From an uncultured Odoribacter sp. (lineage in GTDB: Bacteria; Bacteroidota; Bacteroidia; Bacteroidales; Marinifilaceae), in the NCBI GenBank assembly GCA_910588375.1, contig CAJUQA010000013.1, positions 11,412-75,411 of the forward strand: 64,000 nucleotides of DNA, read 5' to 3'. Position numbers and translations under genes: made by a program. Under the pieces are notes generated by a model. The model was not told where the DNA came from and searched no databases. It saw nothing but the letters and a program-made list of their open reading frames with translations. Positions 26,569 to 36,061 of the stretch are shown piece by piece. Within the stretch, counting starts at the first letter, position 1, and each line of letters begins with the position of its first letter.

Positions 26569-27837
26569 TTAACCACCGAAGTTGTCGTACATGACGTTTT
26601 CGTCGGGTACTCCCAGGTCATACAGCATTTTGGTTACTGCCGAAATCATCATGGGAGGTCCACAGAGGTAGTATTCGATGTCTTCGGGATTTTCGTGGTT
26701 TTTCAGGTAGTTTTCAAAAATTACCTGGTGGACGAATCCCGGTTTATAGGCTACTCCGGCGGCATCTGCCACAGGGTCCGGACGGTCTAAGGCCAGTGTC
26801 CAGTGGAAATTCGGGTTTTCTTCCTGTATTTTGTTGAATTCATCTACGTAGGGAGCTTCCTGAAGGGCACGGGCACCGTACCAGAAGCTGACTTTCCGTT
26901 TCGTGTGCATGGTATGGAACAGGTTGAAGATGTGTGAGCGCATCGGCGCCATACCGGCACCACCGCCGATAAACATCATTTCGTTGTTCGTTTCGCGCAG
27001 GAAGAATTCGCCGTAAGGTCCGGAAATTGTCACTTTGTCTCCCGGTTTGCGAGAGAAGATGAATGACGAACAGACACCCGGGTTCACCGGCATGAAAGAG
27101 CCAGTAGCGCGGTCGAACGGAGGTGTGGCGATACGGATGTTCAGCATGATGATATTGCCTTCTGCCGGAGAGTTGGCCATGGAGTAGGCGCGGTAGGTCG
27201 GTTCCGGATTGTGCATCTTCAAGTCGAACATTTTCATCTTTTCCCAGTCGGCTTTGTATTTTTCGTCAATGTCCATAGTGCGGAAATCTACATCAAGCGC
27301 AGGCACGTCTATCTGGATGTATCCTCCTGATTTGAATTTCAGGTTTTCGCCTTCGGGCAGTTTCACCACAAATTCTTTGAGGAATGTGGAGATGTTGCGG
27401 TTGGACACTACAGTGCATTCCCATTTCTTGATTCCCAGGACGGATTCCGGGATTTTCATCTTGATGTTCTCTTTCACTTTTACCTGGCAGGCCAGACGCC
27501 AGTTGTCGTGTTGCTGCTTGTAGGAGAAGAAGCCGGTTTCCGTTGGGAGGATGCTTCCTGCTCCGGACAAAACCTGGCATTTACACATCCCGCAGGAGCC
27601 TTTCCCTCCGCAGGCAGAAGGAAGGAAGATTTTCTGGTTTCCTAAAGCGGCCAGCAGAGAGCCCCCCGGTTGGGTGGTTAATACTCTGGCACCGTCATTG
27701 ATGTCAATCTGCACATCACCTTTGGGGGTCAGTTTGGCTTTTGCGAACAAAAGTATTCCGACCAGCACCAGAGTAATGATGAGAAATACTACAATGCCGG
27801 CAGAAACGATTGTCGTATTTATTACTAATGCTATCAT
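26569..27837 (-). CDS. nqrF: Na+-translocating NADH:quinone reductase subunit F
   Basis: 422 residues. It is the NADH-oxidising entry point of the Na+-NQR complex in the inner membrane. One N-terminal membrane helix is followed by a plant-type 2Fe-2S domain (ACGGKGSCGMCKCQVLSG). The FAD-binding site is RAYSMANSPAEGN and the NADH-binding domain has GGGAGMAPMRSH, ending in CGPPMMI and the aromatic-glycine C-terminus DNFGG. Last gene of nqrABCDEF. Confidence 0.97.
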   Translation of the reverse strand: MIALVINTTIVSAGIVVFLIITLVLVGILLFAKAKLTPKGDVQIDINDGARVLTTQPGGSLLAALGNQKIFLPSACGGKGSCGMCKCQVLSGAGSILPTETGFFSYKQQHDNWRLACQVKVKENIKMKIPESVLGIKKWECTVVSNRNISTFLKEFVVKLPEGENLKFKSGGYIQIDVPALDVDFRTMDIDEKYKADWEKMKMFDLKMHNPEPTYRAYSMANSPAEGNIIMLNIRIATPPFDRATGSFMPVNPGVCSSFIFSRKPGDKVTISGPYGEFFLRETNNEMMFIGGGAGMAPMRSHIFNLFHTMHTKRKVSFWYGARALQEAPYVDEFNKIQEENPNFHWTLALDRPDPVADAAGVAYKPGFVHQVIFENYLKNHENPEDIEYYLCGPPMMISAVTKMLYDLGVPDENVMYDNFGG

Positions 27838-27879
27838 GTTATTTTTAGTTTTAAGATTTTAGACCGAGTGAATCTGCAT

Positions 27880-28500
27880 TTAGAGATTGATACCCAAAAA
27901 GCTCATAAAAGAGATGGCCATCAGTCCCGTCACGATGAAGGTGATACCGATGCCTCTCAGAGGAGCCGGAATGTTGGAGTATTTCAGTTTCTCCCGAATG
28001 GCGGCAATGCCGACAATGGCCAGCATCCATCCGATACCGGAGCCTAAGCCGAAAGCGGTCACTTCCGCAACGTTGGCATAGTCTCTCTGCTGCATGAACA
28101 GGGAGGCACCCATGATGGCGCAGTTAACGGCAATCAGGGGAAGGAATATACCCAACTGATTGTATAATGCCGGAGCAAATTTTTCGACAATCATCTCCAC
28201 CAATTGCACCATGGCTGCAATGATGGCAATGAACATGATAAAACTCAGGAAGCTCAGGTCGATATTGGCAGCTTCTTCTCCGAGCAGCCAGGTTAAGGCG
28301 CCGGCTTTCAATACATAGTTGTCGAGCAGGTAGTTTACAGGTACTGTGATGAACAGTACGAAAATCACGGCTATACCCAGACCGAAAGAGGTTTTAACGG
28401 TCTTTGACACGGCAAGATAGGAACACATACCCAGAAAGTATGCGAAAATCATGTTGTCGATGAATATAGAACGGACAAATATGTTTAGTAAATTTTCCAT
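27880..28500 (-). CDS. nqrE: Na+-NQR subunit E
   Basis: 206 residues, six predicted membrane helices. It pairs with NqrD to form an inverted-topology module that holds an intramembrane iron centre. Recognisable segments are FAYFLGMCSYLAVSK and LPLIAVNCAIMGASLFMQ, each with the conserved Cys. Seventeen nt downstream of nqrD. Confidence 0.95.
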   Translation of the reverse strand: MENLLNIFVRSIFIDNMIFAYFLGMCSYLAVSKTVKTSFGLGIAVIFVLFITVPVNYLLDNYVLKAGALTWLLGEEAANIDLSFLSFIMFIAIIAAMVQLVEMIVEKFAPALYNQLGIFLPLIAVNCAIMGASLFMQQRDYANVAEVTAFGLGSGIGWMLAIVGIAAIREKLKYSNIPAPLRGIGITFIVTGLMAISFMSFLGINL

Positions 28501-28517
28501 ATTTTCTTCTCTTTTCT

Positions 28518-29159
28518 TTATTTTTCAATTAAGTCCTTGTTTCTGGAACGGTGCACCCAGATAATGATACCGACGAGTATCAATGCCATCGGCGCCAGAA
28601 TCATCAGCCCGTTGTTGCGGTAGCCCCAGTCGTAGCATATCTGCGGAATAACCTGTATGCCGAATAAGGTTCCGGAACCTAACAGTTCGCGGAAGAAAGC
28701 GACGATAACAAGTATCAGTCCGTAGCCCAGTCCGCTGCCGATACCGTCGAGGAGGGCAGGCCAGGGGCGGTTGCCCAAGGCAAAGGCTTCGATACGTCCC
28801 ATGATGATACAGTTGGTGATAATCAAACCTACGAAAACAGATAACTGTTTGCTGATTTCATACGCATAGGCTTTCAGCAGCTGGTCTACGATAATTACCA
28901 ATGCCGCTACAACGACCAATTGGACGATGATACGGATACGGTTCGGAATCGTGTTTCGCAGCAGCGAGAGTATGACATTGGAAAAAGCGGTGACAGCCGT
29001 TACTGCAATTCCCATAACGATGGCCGGTTCTAATTTTGCCGTTACTGCCAGAGCGGAGCAGATACCCAGGATTTGGACAATCACCGGGTTGTTTTTGCTC
29101 AAAGGACCCAGGAGTAACTGCCGGTTCTTTGCTGAAAATAATGATTCTTTTTCGCTCAT
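28518..29159 (-). CDS. nqrD: Na+-NQR subunit D
   Basis: 213 residues, six predicted helices, partner of NqrE. LGICSALAVTAKLEPAIVMG and VGLIITNCIIMGRIEAFA carry the two conserved Cys residues that ligate the shared iron. It begins 2 nt after the nqrC stop, indicating tight translational linkage. Confidence 0.95.
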   Translation of the reverse strand: MSEKESLFSAKNRQLLLGPLSKNNPVIVQILGICSALAVTAKLEPAIVMGIAVTAVTAFSNVILSLLRNTIPNRIRIIVQLVVVAALVIIVDQLLKAYAYEISKQLSVFVGLIITNCIIMGRIEAFALGNRPWPALLDGIGSGLGYGLILVIVAFFRELLGSGTLFGIQVIPQICYDWGYRNNGLMILAPMALILVGIIIWVHRSRNKDLIEK

Positions 29160-29161
29160 TA

Positions 29162-29848
29162 CTATTTTTGTTTTAAGAAAGATTCGTAACAGGTTAAATA
29201 ATTTTTAATCATGGTTTCCACACCGCGGGAGGTGATGGTTCCACCCGAAATGGCGTCGACTTCGTGTGCGCCGGTGGCATTGCCGCCTTTTTTCACGAGG
29301 ATGGAAACCAGCTGGTCGTTATCGAATATCAGTTTCCCCTGGAATTGAGTCTGGAAATGCTGGCTCGTGATTTCGGCTCCCAATCCCGGTGTTTCTCCCT
29401 GGTGGTCAAAAACAGTTCCGTAGATGGTGTTTTTGTTTTCGTCTAGGGAGACATAGCCCCATATCGGTCCCCAAAGCCCTGCTCCGTATAAAGGCAGGAT
29501 GTATTTCGTCCCTTTTTCGGTTTGGGCAACGAATACGGGGAGTTGCCGTTGGTCACACGCTTTTTTGAATTCTTTGGCGACATCAATGTCGAAAGCGTTG
29601 CCTTCCATGCGTTCGCCTTTGGAATTGATGATAAATTGCTCTGTGATGTACTTGTTAAACAGTGTTTCCGATTCGGAAGCCGTTGACAGAATATTGACGG
29701 AACGCAGGATGTTCTGGCGTTTTTCGTTTTTTATGTTTTCGTTTTGTGCCGGTTGCAGGCTGAGGGAGATGACGGACAGCAATGCGGCCACAATCACCAC
29801 CAGTACAATCGAATACACAAACGTGTAAGTATTTCCTTGGCTATTCAT
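29162..29848 (-). CDS. nqrC: Na+-NQR subunit C
   Basis: 228 residues. A single N-terminal membrane helix anchors a periplasmic FMN-binding domain. The covalent flavin attachment motif is SGGTITSRG near residue 205, where Thr carries FMN through a phosphoester bond added by ApbE. LYGAGLWGPIWGYV is also typical. No apbE gene is present in the window. Confidence 0.96.
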   Translation of the reverse strand: MNSQGNTYTFVYSIVLVVIVAALLSVISLSLQPAQNENIKNEKRQNILRSVNILSTASESETLFNKYITEQFIINSKGERMEGNAFDIDVAKEFKKACDQRQLPVFVAQTEKGTKYILPLYGAGLWGPIWGYVSLDENKNTIYGTVFDHQGETPGLGAEITSQHFQTQFQGKLIFDNDQLVSILVKKGGNATGAHEVDAISGGTITSRGVETMIKNYLTCYESFLKQK

Positions 29849-29863
29849 AGTTTTTGAGTTTTT

Positions 29864-31015
29864 TCAATCTGCAATGAGTTTGGCTCTTTTTAATCTGCGC
29901 TTGATGTTTCCCTGTACCACAAACCAGTCAATTAGCGGGGCAAAGGTGTTCATCAGCAGGATGGCGAGCATCATGCCTTCCGGATAACCGGGGTTCAGGA
30001 CGCGGATAATGATTGCCATCACTCCGAGTAAGAAACCGTATATCCATTTGCCCTTGTTTGTCTGGGCGGAGGTAACCGGGTCGGTAGCCATGAATACGGC
30101 GCCGAATGCGAAGCCGCCCATGATGAGATGTTCCCAGGCCGGGATATGGGCATATACATTGGTTTCGGGCAGCGTTACGTTTAACAAACAGCCCATCAGC
30201 AAACCTCCGGCAAAAACGGACAGCATGATTCTCCAGCTTGCTACGTTTGTCAACAGGAGGATAGCAGCACCGATGAGGATACAGAAGGTGGAGGTTTCAC
30301 CAACGGATCCGGGGATGAAGCCCCAGAACATGGTGGAGAAGTCGGGCAGCGGATTACCTAACGCAGCTTCTGCCAGCGGAGTGGCTCCTGAAAAACCGTC
30401 GGCTTTATCAGCAATCCAGACGGCGTCACCGGATATTTTGGACGGATAGGAAAAGAAAAAGAATGCCCGTGCCAATAATGCCGGATTCCAGATGTTCATA
30501 CCGGTACCTCCGAAGATTTCTTTTCCGATAATCACGGCAAAAGCGGTGGAGACGGCAATCATCCACAGGGGAGCTTCTACCGGCATGACCATCGGAATCA
30601 GCAGTCCCGATACCAAAAATCCTTCGTTGATTTCATGTCCCCGGATTTGGGCGACGGCAAATTCGATACCCAGTCCTACAACGTAGGATACGACAATCAT
30701 CGGTAACACTTTCCACAGACCGTAGAAAAACAACTGACAGAAACCAGTTTCAGCCAGTATGCCCAGGGTTTTAAAATGCTGAAATCCTACGTTATAAATA
30801 CCGAAAAGCAGTGCCGGTATCAGCGCCATGACCACCACGATCATGGTTCTTTTCAAATCCACGGCGTCACGGATGTGGGAGCCGGAACAGGTCGTGCGGT
30901 TCGGCACGAAAAGAAAAGACTCAAAACCGGTGAAAACGGAGTGCAGCTTTTCGAGCTTGCCTCCCTTTTCGAATTTGGGTTTTTGCTTATCTAAGAAATT
31001 CCTTAAAAAATTCAT
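29864..31015 (-). CDS. nqrB: Na+-NQR subunit B
   Basis: 383 residues, about ten membrane helices. It contains the covalent FMN site SGATPLAEA, the riboflavin and quinone pockets and much of the Na+ path. AFFFFSYPSKISGD and GFLVSGLLIPMVMP are family signatures. It is coupled to nqrC with a 15-nt spacer. Confidence 0.96.
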   Translation of the reverse strand: MNFLRNFLDKQKPKFEKGGKLEKLHSVFTGFESFLFVPNRTTCSGSHIRDAVDLKRTMIVVVMALIPALLFGIYNVGFQHFKTLGILAETGFCQLFFYGLWKVLPMIVVSYVVGLGIEFAVAQIRGHEINEGFLVSGLLIPMVMPVEAPLWMIAVSTAFAVIIGKEIFGGTGMNIWNPALLARAFFFFSYPSKISGDAVWIADKADGFSGATPLAEAALGNPLPDFSTMFWGFIPGSVGETSTFCILIGAAILLLTNVASWRIMLSVFAGGLLMGCLLNVTLPETNVYAHIPAWEHLIMGGFAFGAVFMATDPVTSAQTNKGKWIYGFLLGVMAIIIRVLNPGYPEGMMLAILLMNTFAPLIDWFVVQGNIKRRLKRAKLIAD

Positions 31016-31077
31016 CTTCTTGTATTGTTTGATTTATGATTGTTTCCGGGGATTTGTTCCCGGCGGACAATCGTCCG

Positions 31078-32433
31078 TTAATTGGTTTCTTTCATCATTA
31101 ATTCCAGACCGCCCCGCAGGATTTTCTGAACGGGGGTTTTCGAGGTACAAACAAATTCGCACAGCGCCAGGTCTTCCGGCAGTACTTCATAAATACCTAA
31201 TTGTTCCATTTTGTCGATGTCTTCGGCCAGTACAGCTTTAAGCAGATATACCGGCAAGATGTCCATCGGCAGTACTTTTTCATATTGGCCGCTCACGACA
31301 AAGGCACGCCGTTCGCCGTGAAGATTGGCGTTTAATGAGTAGTGTTTGTTGGGACAAAGGAAGGAGGGGAAGAGTTTACTGGCGGAGAATTTGTCGAAAC
31401 CGGGAGTTGCCCAGCCTAAAAATTCGTATTCGTCGCCTTCGGGAATTACCGTGATCTGATTGGCGAAGTAGCCTAAGAAATCCGATTCTTCCACTTTGGT
31501 TCCCGTCAGTACGTTACCGGAAATGATGCGTTGGTGAGTTTGGTTTTGCAGTTTCCCTTTCGTCAGACAGGCAATTTTTGCTCCGAGTATGGTGGAGTAG
31601 TAAGCCGGGGCCGTTACTTCCGAACCCGTCAGGGCAATGATTTTGCGGGCGTCGTAGTGTCCTTCGTTGAACAGGCGCCCGATGATTGCTACGTCCTGGA
31701 TGTTAACGGTCCAGATGTGTTCTCCTTTGTTGATGGGACGAACGTGGTTGATCTGGATGCCGGTGTTTCCTGCCGGATGAGGACCGGCGAAATAGGTGAT
31801 GTCGACATTTTTCAGACAGCTGAATACGGAGTTTTCTCCAGTGCCGGCTTTCAGACCCAAATGGACGTTGGCGTTACAGAGTTTTTTCAGACAGTCGAAA
31901 CCTGTTTGCAGGTTTTTTTCTTCTTCTTTCAGCACGAATTCGTAATCGGGGGCTAAGGGAGAAGAGTCGAATGCGGAAACAAAAACGGCCTGGGGCTGTA
32001 TGGCCGGATTGGCCAGGATGCCATAGGGCCGCTGGATAATTACCGGCCACACACCGCTGTCGAGCAACCGGGCTACGATTTCTTCCCGGTTCAACTGGTT
32101 GACGTCAGCTTTGCCGAAATCCGCGTAGATGATTTCCTCGTCAGCCTTTACGACCACTTCAAGTAGTTTACGGCGTTCTCCCCGGTTAATGGCTTCCACT
32201 GTACCGCTGACGGGAGACGTAAATTTGATTTCCGGGTTTGCTTTATCGGAAAATAAAACATCGCCCGCTTTTACTACGTCGCCGGCCTTCACTGCCAAGC
32301 GGGGCGTCAGTGTGAAAAAATCGGTCGGTTTCACTGCATAATATGTGCAGTTTACGCCGGTTTGCACCGTTTTTTCGGCTTCCCCGTTCAGTTTGATATC
32401 AAGGCCCTTTTTCAATTTTATTACCTTGGACAT
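31078..32433 (-). CDS. nqrA: Na+-NQR subunit A
   Basis: 451 residues, a soluble cytoplasmic subunit related to RnfC but lacking its Fe-S cluster. It docks NqrB and influences quinone binding. The N-terminus LKKGLDIKLNGEAEKTV and the segments KADEEIIYADFGKAD and FAGPHPAGNTGIQIN are characteristic. First gene of the operon, expressed from the divergent intergenic region shared with the T9SS plug-domain gene. Confidence 0.96.
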   Translation of the reverse strand: MSKVIKLKKGLDIKLNGEAEKTVQTGVNCTYYAVKPTDFFTLTPRLAVKAGDVVKAGDVLFSDKANPEIKFTSPVSGTVEAINRGERRKLLEVVVKADEEIIYADFGKADVNQLNREEIVARLLDSGVWPVIIQRPYGILANPAIQPQAVFVSAFDSSPLAPDYEFVLKEEEKNLQTGFDCLKKLCNANVHLGLKAGTGENSVFSCLKNVDITYFAGPHPAGNTGIQINHVRPINKGEHIWTVNIQDVAIIGRLFNEGHYDARKIIALTGSEVTAPAYYSTILGAKIACLTKGKLQNQTHQRIISGNVLTGTKVEESDFLGYFANQITVIPEGDEYEFLGWATPGFDKFSASKLFPSFLCPNKHYSLNANLHGERRAFVVSGQYEKVLPMDILPVYLLKAVLAEDIDKMEQLGIYEVLPEDLALCEFVCTSKTPVQKILRGGLELMMKETN

Positions 32434-32498
32434 GTTATAATTTATATTAAATTAGTTTGAATGATAGATAGCTTTTTTTAATTTTTCCAAATAAGCTA

Positions 32499-32506
32499 CA
32501 AATATA
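32499..32506 (-). promoter_or_regulatory. -7 box of the nqr operon promoter
   Basis: TATATTTG on the minus strand, 65 nt before the nqrA start. No TTTG at the -33 position. Confidence 0.45.
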
Positions 32507-32519
32507 TAAACCAATTACG

Positions 32520-32527
32520 TAATTTTG
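32520..32527 (+). promoter_or_regulatory. -7 box of the plug-domain gene
   Basis: TAATTTTG, 28 nt before the start at 32556. The two divergent -7 boxes are only 13 nt apart, so the promoters may compete. Confidence 0.4.
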
Positions 32528-32555
32528 TCGTTAATCGGATTTTAATTTAAAGGGA

Positions 32556-33782
32556 ATGAGAATTTTTTTTGTTTTGAGTTGGCTGTGTGTTGCCTTTAAC
32601 GGATGGACGCAGCCGGATTATATAAAAACCGTTCAGTGTTATCCCGCGGGGAATCCTTTTGCGGAGCCGGTAATAACCTTGGGAAGCGGTCAGCAGCTTT
32701 TTTTCGCTTTTGATGATTTGAGTCCGGAGGTTAATTCGTATTCCTACCAGATTGTGCATTGTGATCCGGAGTGGAATCCGTCTAATCTGAGTTCTTTTTC
32801 TTATTTGAACGGTTTTTACAGCAATCCGCTGAATGATTATAATAATTCTTTCAATACGCAGGTGTCCTATACGCATTTTACGCTGAAGTTCCCTAATGAA
32901 GATGTCAGTGTGAAGCTGTCGGGGAATTATCTTCTTCAGGTTTACAATGATGACAATCCCGACAGTATTGTCATTTCCCAGCGGTTTGCCGTAGTGGAAA
33001 ACCGGGTGCTGATACAGGCTTCGGTCAAGACGTCGACGTTGCCGCAGTATCTGAATACGTCGCAGCAATTGAATTTTACGGTGTCGTATGATAATTTGCC
33101 CGTCTATAATCCGATAAAGGATGTGAAGGTTTGTGTGACACAGAATCAGGATCCCAATAGCCGCAGGAATTTTACTCCGGCTTTTGTGCGTCAGAACCAG
33201 TTGGTGTATGGCGATGGGATGAATAATGTTTTTAACGGTTTGAGTCCGTTCCGTAATTTTGATTGTTCCAGTCTGGTATATTATACGCAATATGTGAAGG
33301 ATGTGGTGAAGGGACCGGACGGTTTGTATAATTTTATTTTGCAACCGGGTAGTGTCTATACGGTTTACACGCCTGTGCCGAATAGAGACGGGAATTTTTT
33401 GGTTCAGGCGGAAAATGTCAATAATCCGGAGTTGGAGGCCGATTATATTGTCGCTCATTTTGCTATATATTATCCGCAGGAGATCCCGGGTGCCGATGTA
33501 TATGTGTATGGAAAATTTTCCGGATGGCGCTTGTTGCCGGCTCAGAAGATGACGTATGATGCCAAAAATAAGGCTTATGTCGGGGAGGTGGAGTTGAAAC
33601 AGGGGTATTATGATTATATGTATGCTGTGGTATTTCAAGGCAAAGGAGAGCCGGATCTGGTCACTTTGCAGGGGAATTTCTATCAAACCCGCAATGAATA
33701 TAATATCCGGTGTTATGTTTATGATTATAATTTGGGGGCTTATCGCTTTGTGGGATACCAGACTGTCGGAAATAATTTTTGA
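32556..33782 (+). CDS. Type IX secretion system plug-domain protein (DUF5103)
   Basis: 408 residues with a signal peptide (MRIFFVLSWLCVAFNGWTQ). The segments ELSPEV-like DDLSPEVNSYSYQIVHCD and EWNPSNLSSFSYLNGFYS match the family whose Flavobacterium member plugs the SprA translocon of the type IX system. Several beta-sandwich repeats follow, with the late segment FSGWRLLPAQKMTYD resembling an early-set/CBM48-like fold. Whether this organism uses T9SS cannot be told from the window, since no sprA, porV or C-terminal sorting-domain cargo is present. Confidence 0.85.
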   Translation: MRIFFVLSWLCVAFNGWTQPDYIKTVQCYPAGNPFAEPVITLGSGQQLFFAFDDLSPEVNSYSYQIVHCDPEWNPSNLSSFSYLNGFYSNPLNDYNNSFNTQVSYTHFTLKFPNEDVSVKLSGNYLLQVYNDDNPDSIVISQRFAVVENRVLIQASVKTSTLPQYLNTSQQLNFTVSYDNLPVYNPIKDVKVCVTQNQDPNSRRNFTPAFVRQNQLVYGDGMNNVFNGLSPFRNFDCSSLVYYTQYVKDVVKGPDGLYNFILQPGSVYTVYTPVPNRDGNFLVQAENVNNPELEADYIVAHFAIYYPQEIPGADVYVYGKFSGWRLLPAQKMTYDAKNKAYVGEVELKQGYYDYMYAVVFQGKGEPDLVTLQGNFYQTRNEYNIRCYVYDYNLGAYRFVGYQTVGNNF

Positions 33783-33882
33783 AAAACCTGTTGTTCTTTA
33801 GTATATTTATAAAAATGCAGTCATCTTGGCATATATTTTGTTAGGCTATGTCAGAAAAATAAAAAAAGTAAATGTTTTTGTA

Positions 33883-34299
33883 ATGAAAATAATAGCGTTG
33901 ATTTGTATGACAGGATGTATGTTGTTTGCTTGCCGTTCTTCCAGGAGTGATGTGGCATTGACGGGAACGAAGTGGGTATTGGAGTCGCTGGAAGGACAAA
34001 AAGTGGAAATGAAAGTTGCCAACAACGAAATTGTCATGCAATTCAATGACGGGGAAAAGCGGGTGACGGGGATGGCCGGATGTAACCGTTTTTTCGGAGG
34101 CTATGAGATGGATGGAAATAAGTTGAAGTTTTCCCACATGGGAGCAACGCGGATGACCTGCCCCGACCGGGAGGCGGAAGCCCGTTTCTTTAAAATCCTT
34201 GAAAGTACGGATGCTTTTCAGTTAAAGGATGAACACTTGTCTTTGTTACAAAAGGGAAAGGTGCTGGCACTTTTTAAGAAAAAATCAGTGGAAAAGTGA
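33883..34299 (+). CDS. META-domain lipoprotein (HslJ-like)
   Basis: 138 residues from MKIIALICMTGCMLFACRSS, with lipobox MLFAC. The META fold is indicated by TGTKWVLESLEGQKVEM, the strand EIVMQFNDGEKRVTGMAGCN and ATRMTCPDREAEARFFKIL. HslJ relatives are outer membrane lipoproteins linked to heat or novobiocin resistance in E. coli; the molecular function is unknown. I chose the Met directly before the signal peptide over the one at 33826. Confidence 0.85.
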   Translation: MKIIALICMTGCMLFACRSSRSDVALTGTKWVLESLEGQKVEMKVANNEIVMQFNDGEKRVTGMAGCNRFFGGYEMDGNKLKFSHMGATRMTCPDREAEARFFKILESTDAFQLKDEHLSLLQKGKVLALFKKKSVEK

Positions 34300-34496
34300 T
34301 TTTGAACGGGAAAAGGTGTGTGTATCCTGTCGTATCTCCGGTATTTAATAAATCAGTGATAAAGTTAAGTTTTGCTAATTAAGATTTTCTTAATATTCGG
34401 TTGGCAAAGAAATTGCTAAATTCGTTTTGCATCCGAGTCGGGACTGAGTGCCGGGACTTAGGAATAGTATGAATAAACGAATTAAAAAGGAAAGAC

Positions 34497-35963
34497 ATGA
34501 ATGTAAGAAAATCTATTATTACTCTGGTGTTGGGAGTTGCCGGTGGTTTTGGTGCGTTCTTTGTGGCAGAAACGATTTCCGGTAAGGATACAAAGATACA
34601 GCCGCGGCATGAATTGGTAGGACCGGGGATTAAACAGGTAGCTTATGTCCAGGAAGTTCCGGGCAGTCCGGAGGAAGGAGGACGTATAGATTTGAGGATG
34701 GCTGCCAAAAAGGCAGTGCCCGGTGTGGTACACGTGAAAACCATACAAATGGGAAGGGAGTATGCGAATAATCCTTTTCTGAGTTATTTTTTCGGCGGAA
34801 ATATGCAAGGGCGTGAAGTGCCGCTGACAACGGGTTACGGTTCGGGGGTGATTATTTCGGAGGACGGGTATATTATTACCAATAATCATGTGATTAAAGA
34901 TGCTGATAAAATAGTGGTAGTGACGAATGACAAGAAGGAGTATGAAGCCCAATTGGCGGGTCAGGATCCGAATACGGATATCGCTTTGTTGAAGATAGAA
35001 GGTACGGGGTTGCCTTATGTCGAGTATGGCAATTCCGATGATGTGGTTTTGGGCGAATGGGTGCTGGCGGTAGGTAATCCCTATAATTTGACTTCGACTG
35101 TAACAGCAGGCATTATCAGTGCAAAAGCCCGTGATTTGGGTATGAACCGCGGACAAATGAGCCTGGAATCTTTTTTGCAGACAGATGCGGCCATTAATCC
35201 CGGAAACAGTGGGGGAGCTTTGGTGAATGTAAAAGGTGAACTGGTGGGTATAAATACATTGATACAGTCGCCGACGGGAGCTTATTCGGGGTATGCTTTT
35301 GCTATTCCTGTAAATATTGCCCGTAAAGTGGTGAACGATTTGAAGGATTACGGTAAGGTGCAGAGGGGTGTGTTGGGAATCCGGATGGGAGAGTTGACGC
35401 CTGTCCTGGCAGAGGAATTGGGAATCCGGGAAAATGCCGGAATTTATGTCGGGGAGGTTATGTCCGGTGGTGCAGCCCAGAAAGCGGGGATGAAAGAAGG
35501 TGATGTTATACAGGGGATCAATGGTCAGGAGGTGAAAACCACTCCGGAATTTTATGAACAGTTGGGTAAGTTTCATCCGGGTTCGCAGATTCGCTTGAAA
35601 ATTAAACGGGACGGGGAGGAAAAATTTCTGGATGTTGTTCTTCAGAATTCATATGGAGATACTTCTGTGGAAAAAGAAGAGGAGTTCGGCGTATTGGGAG
35701 TGAAAGTGGTGCCGCTGAGTAAACAGGAGCGTGTCCGCTACCGTTTGAATAAAGGCGTCAAAATTACCGATATCCGGAATGGCAAGTTTAAGTCCGCCGG
35801 ATTGCAAAAAGGTTATATCCTTTTGAAAATCAATGATACGGTTATTTATGACCAGGATGATTTAAAACGGGTTGTGCACTCTTTGGAAAATGAAGGTGTT
35901 TTTGTTACGGCGGTAAGCCCTCGGGGAAGGGTTGAGTATTTTGCATTCTCTATGTCTGATTAA
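34497..35963 (+). CDS. degQ: Periplasmic HtrA/DegQ serine protease-chaperone
   Basis: 488 residues. An N-terminal signal/anchor (MNVRKSIITLVLGVAGGFGA) is followed by a trypsin-like domain with His in IITNNHVIKDADKIV, Asp in NTDIALLKIEG and Ser in NPGNSGGALVN, then two PDZ domains (first YVGEVMSGGAAQKAGMKEGD, second ITDIRNGKFKSAGLQKGYI). It degrades or refolds misfolded envelope proteins. It is followed after 98 nt by rpoD on the same strand, a gene order common in Bacteroidales. Confidence 0.95.
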   Translation: MNVRKSIITLVLGVAGGFGAFFVAETISGKDTKIQPRHELVGPGIKQVAYVQEVPGSPEEGGRIDLRMAAKKAVPGVVHVKTIQMGREYANNPFLSYFFGGNMQGREVPLTTGYGSGVIISEDGYIITNNHVIKDADKIVVVTNDKKEYEAQLAGQDPNTDIALLKIEGTGLPYVEYGNSDDVVLGEWVLAVGNPYNLTSTVTAGIISAKARDLGMNRGQMSLESFLQTDAAINPGNSGGALVNVKGELVGINTLIQSPTGAYSGYAFAIPVNIARKVVNDLKDYGKVQRGVLGIRMGELTPVLAEELGIRENAGIYVGEVMSGGAAQKAGMKEGDVIQGINGQEVKTTPEFYEQLGKFHPGSQIRLKIKRDGEEKFLDVVLQNSYGDTSVEKEEEFGVLGVKVVPLSKQERVRYRLNKGVKITDIRNGKFKSAGLQKGYILLKINDTVIYDQDDLKRVVHSLENEGVFVTAVSPRGRVEYFAFSMSD

Positions 35964-36023
35964 AAAATGTTAATTATAAAGTGACGAAAAGTCCGGATGT
36001 GTGGAGATATAAATAAAAAATAC

Positions 36024-36031
36024 TACTTTTG
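36024..36031 (+). promoter_or_regulatory. -7 box of rpoD
   Basis: TACTTTTG, 30 nt before the rpoD start. The -33 region reads GTGG and is weak. Confidence 0.45.
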
Positions 36032-36061
36032 CAAAATATTTGCGGGGTATAAAAATAGAGT

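Noticed and set aside
27880..32433. An RNF complex instead of NQR.
   Set aside because: NqrA lacks an Fe-S binding region, NqrF has the 2Fe-2S/FAD/NADH order, and no RnfB-type ferredoxin subunit is present.
32547..33686. A 379-codon open frame on the minus strand.
   Set aside because: Complement of the DUF5103 gene; Ile/Arg/His-rich composition typical of an antisense shadow.
34482..35576. A 364-codon open frame on the minus strand.
   Set aside because: Complement of the HtrA protease gene, whose catalytic triad and PDZ domains are clear on the other strand.
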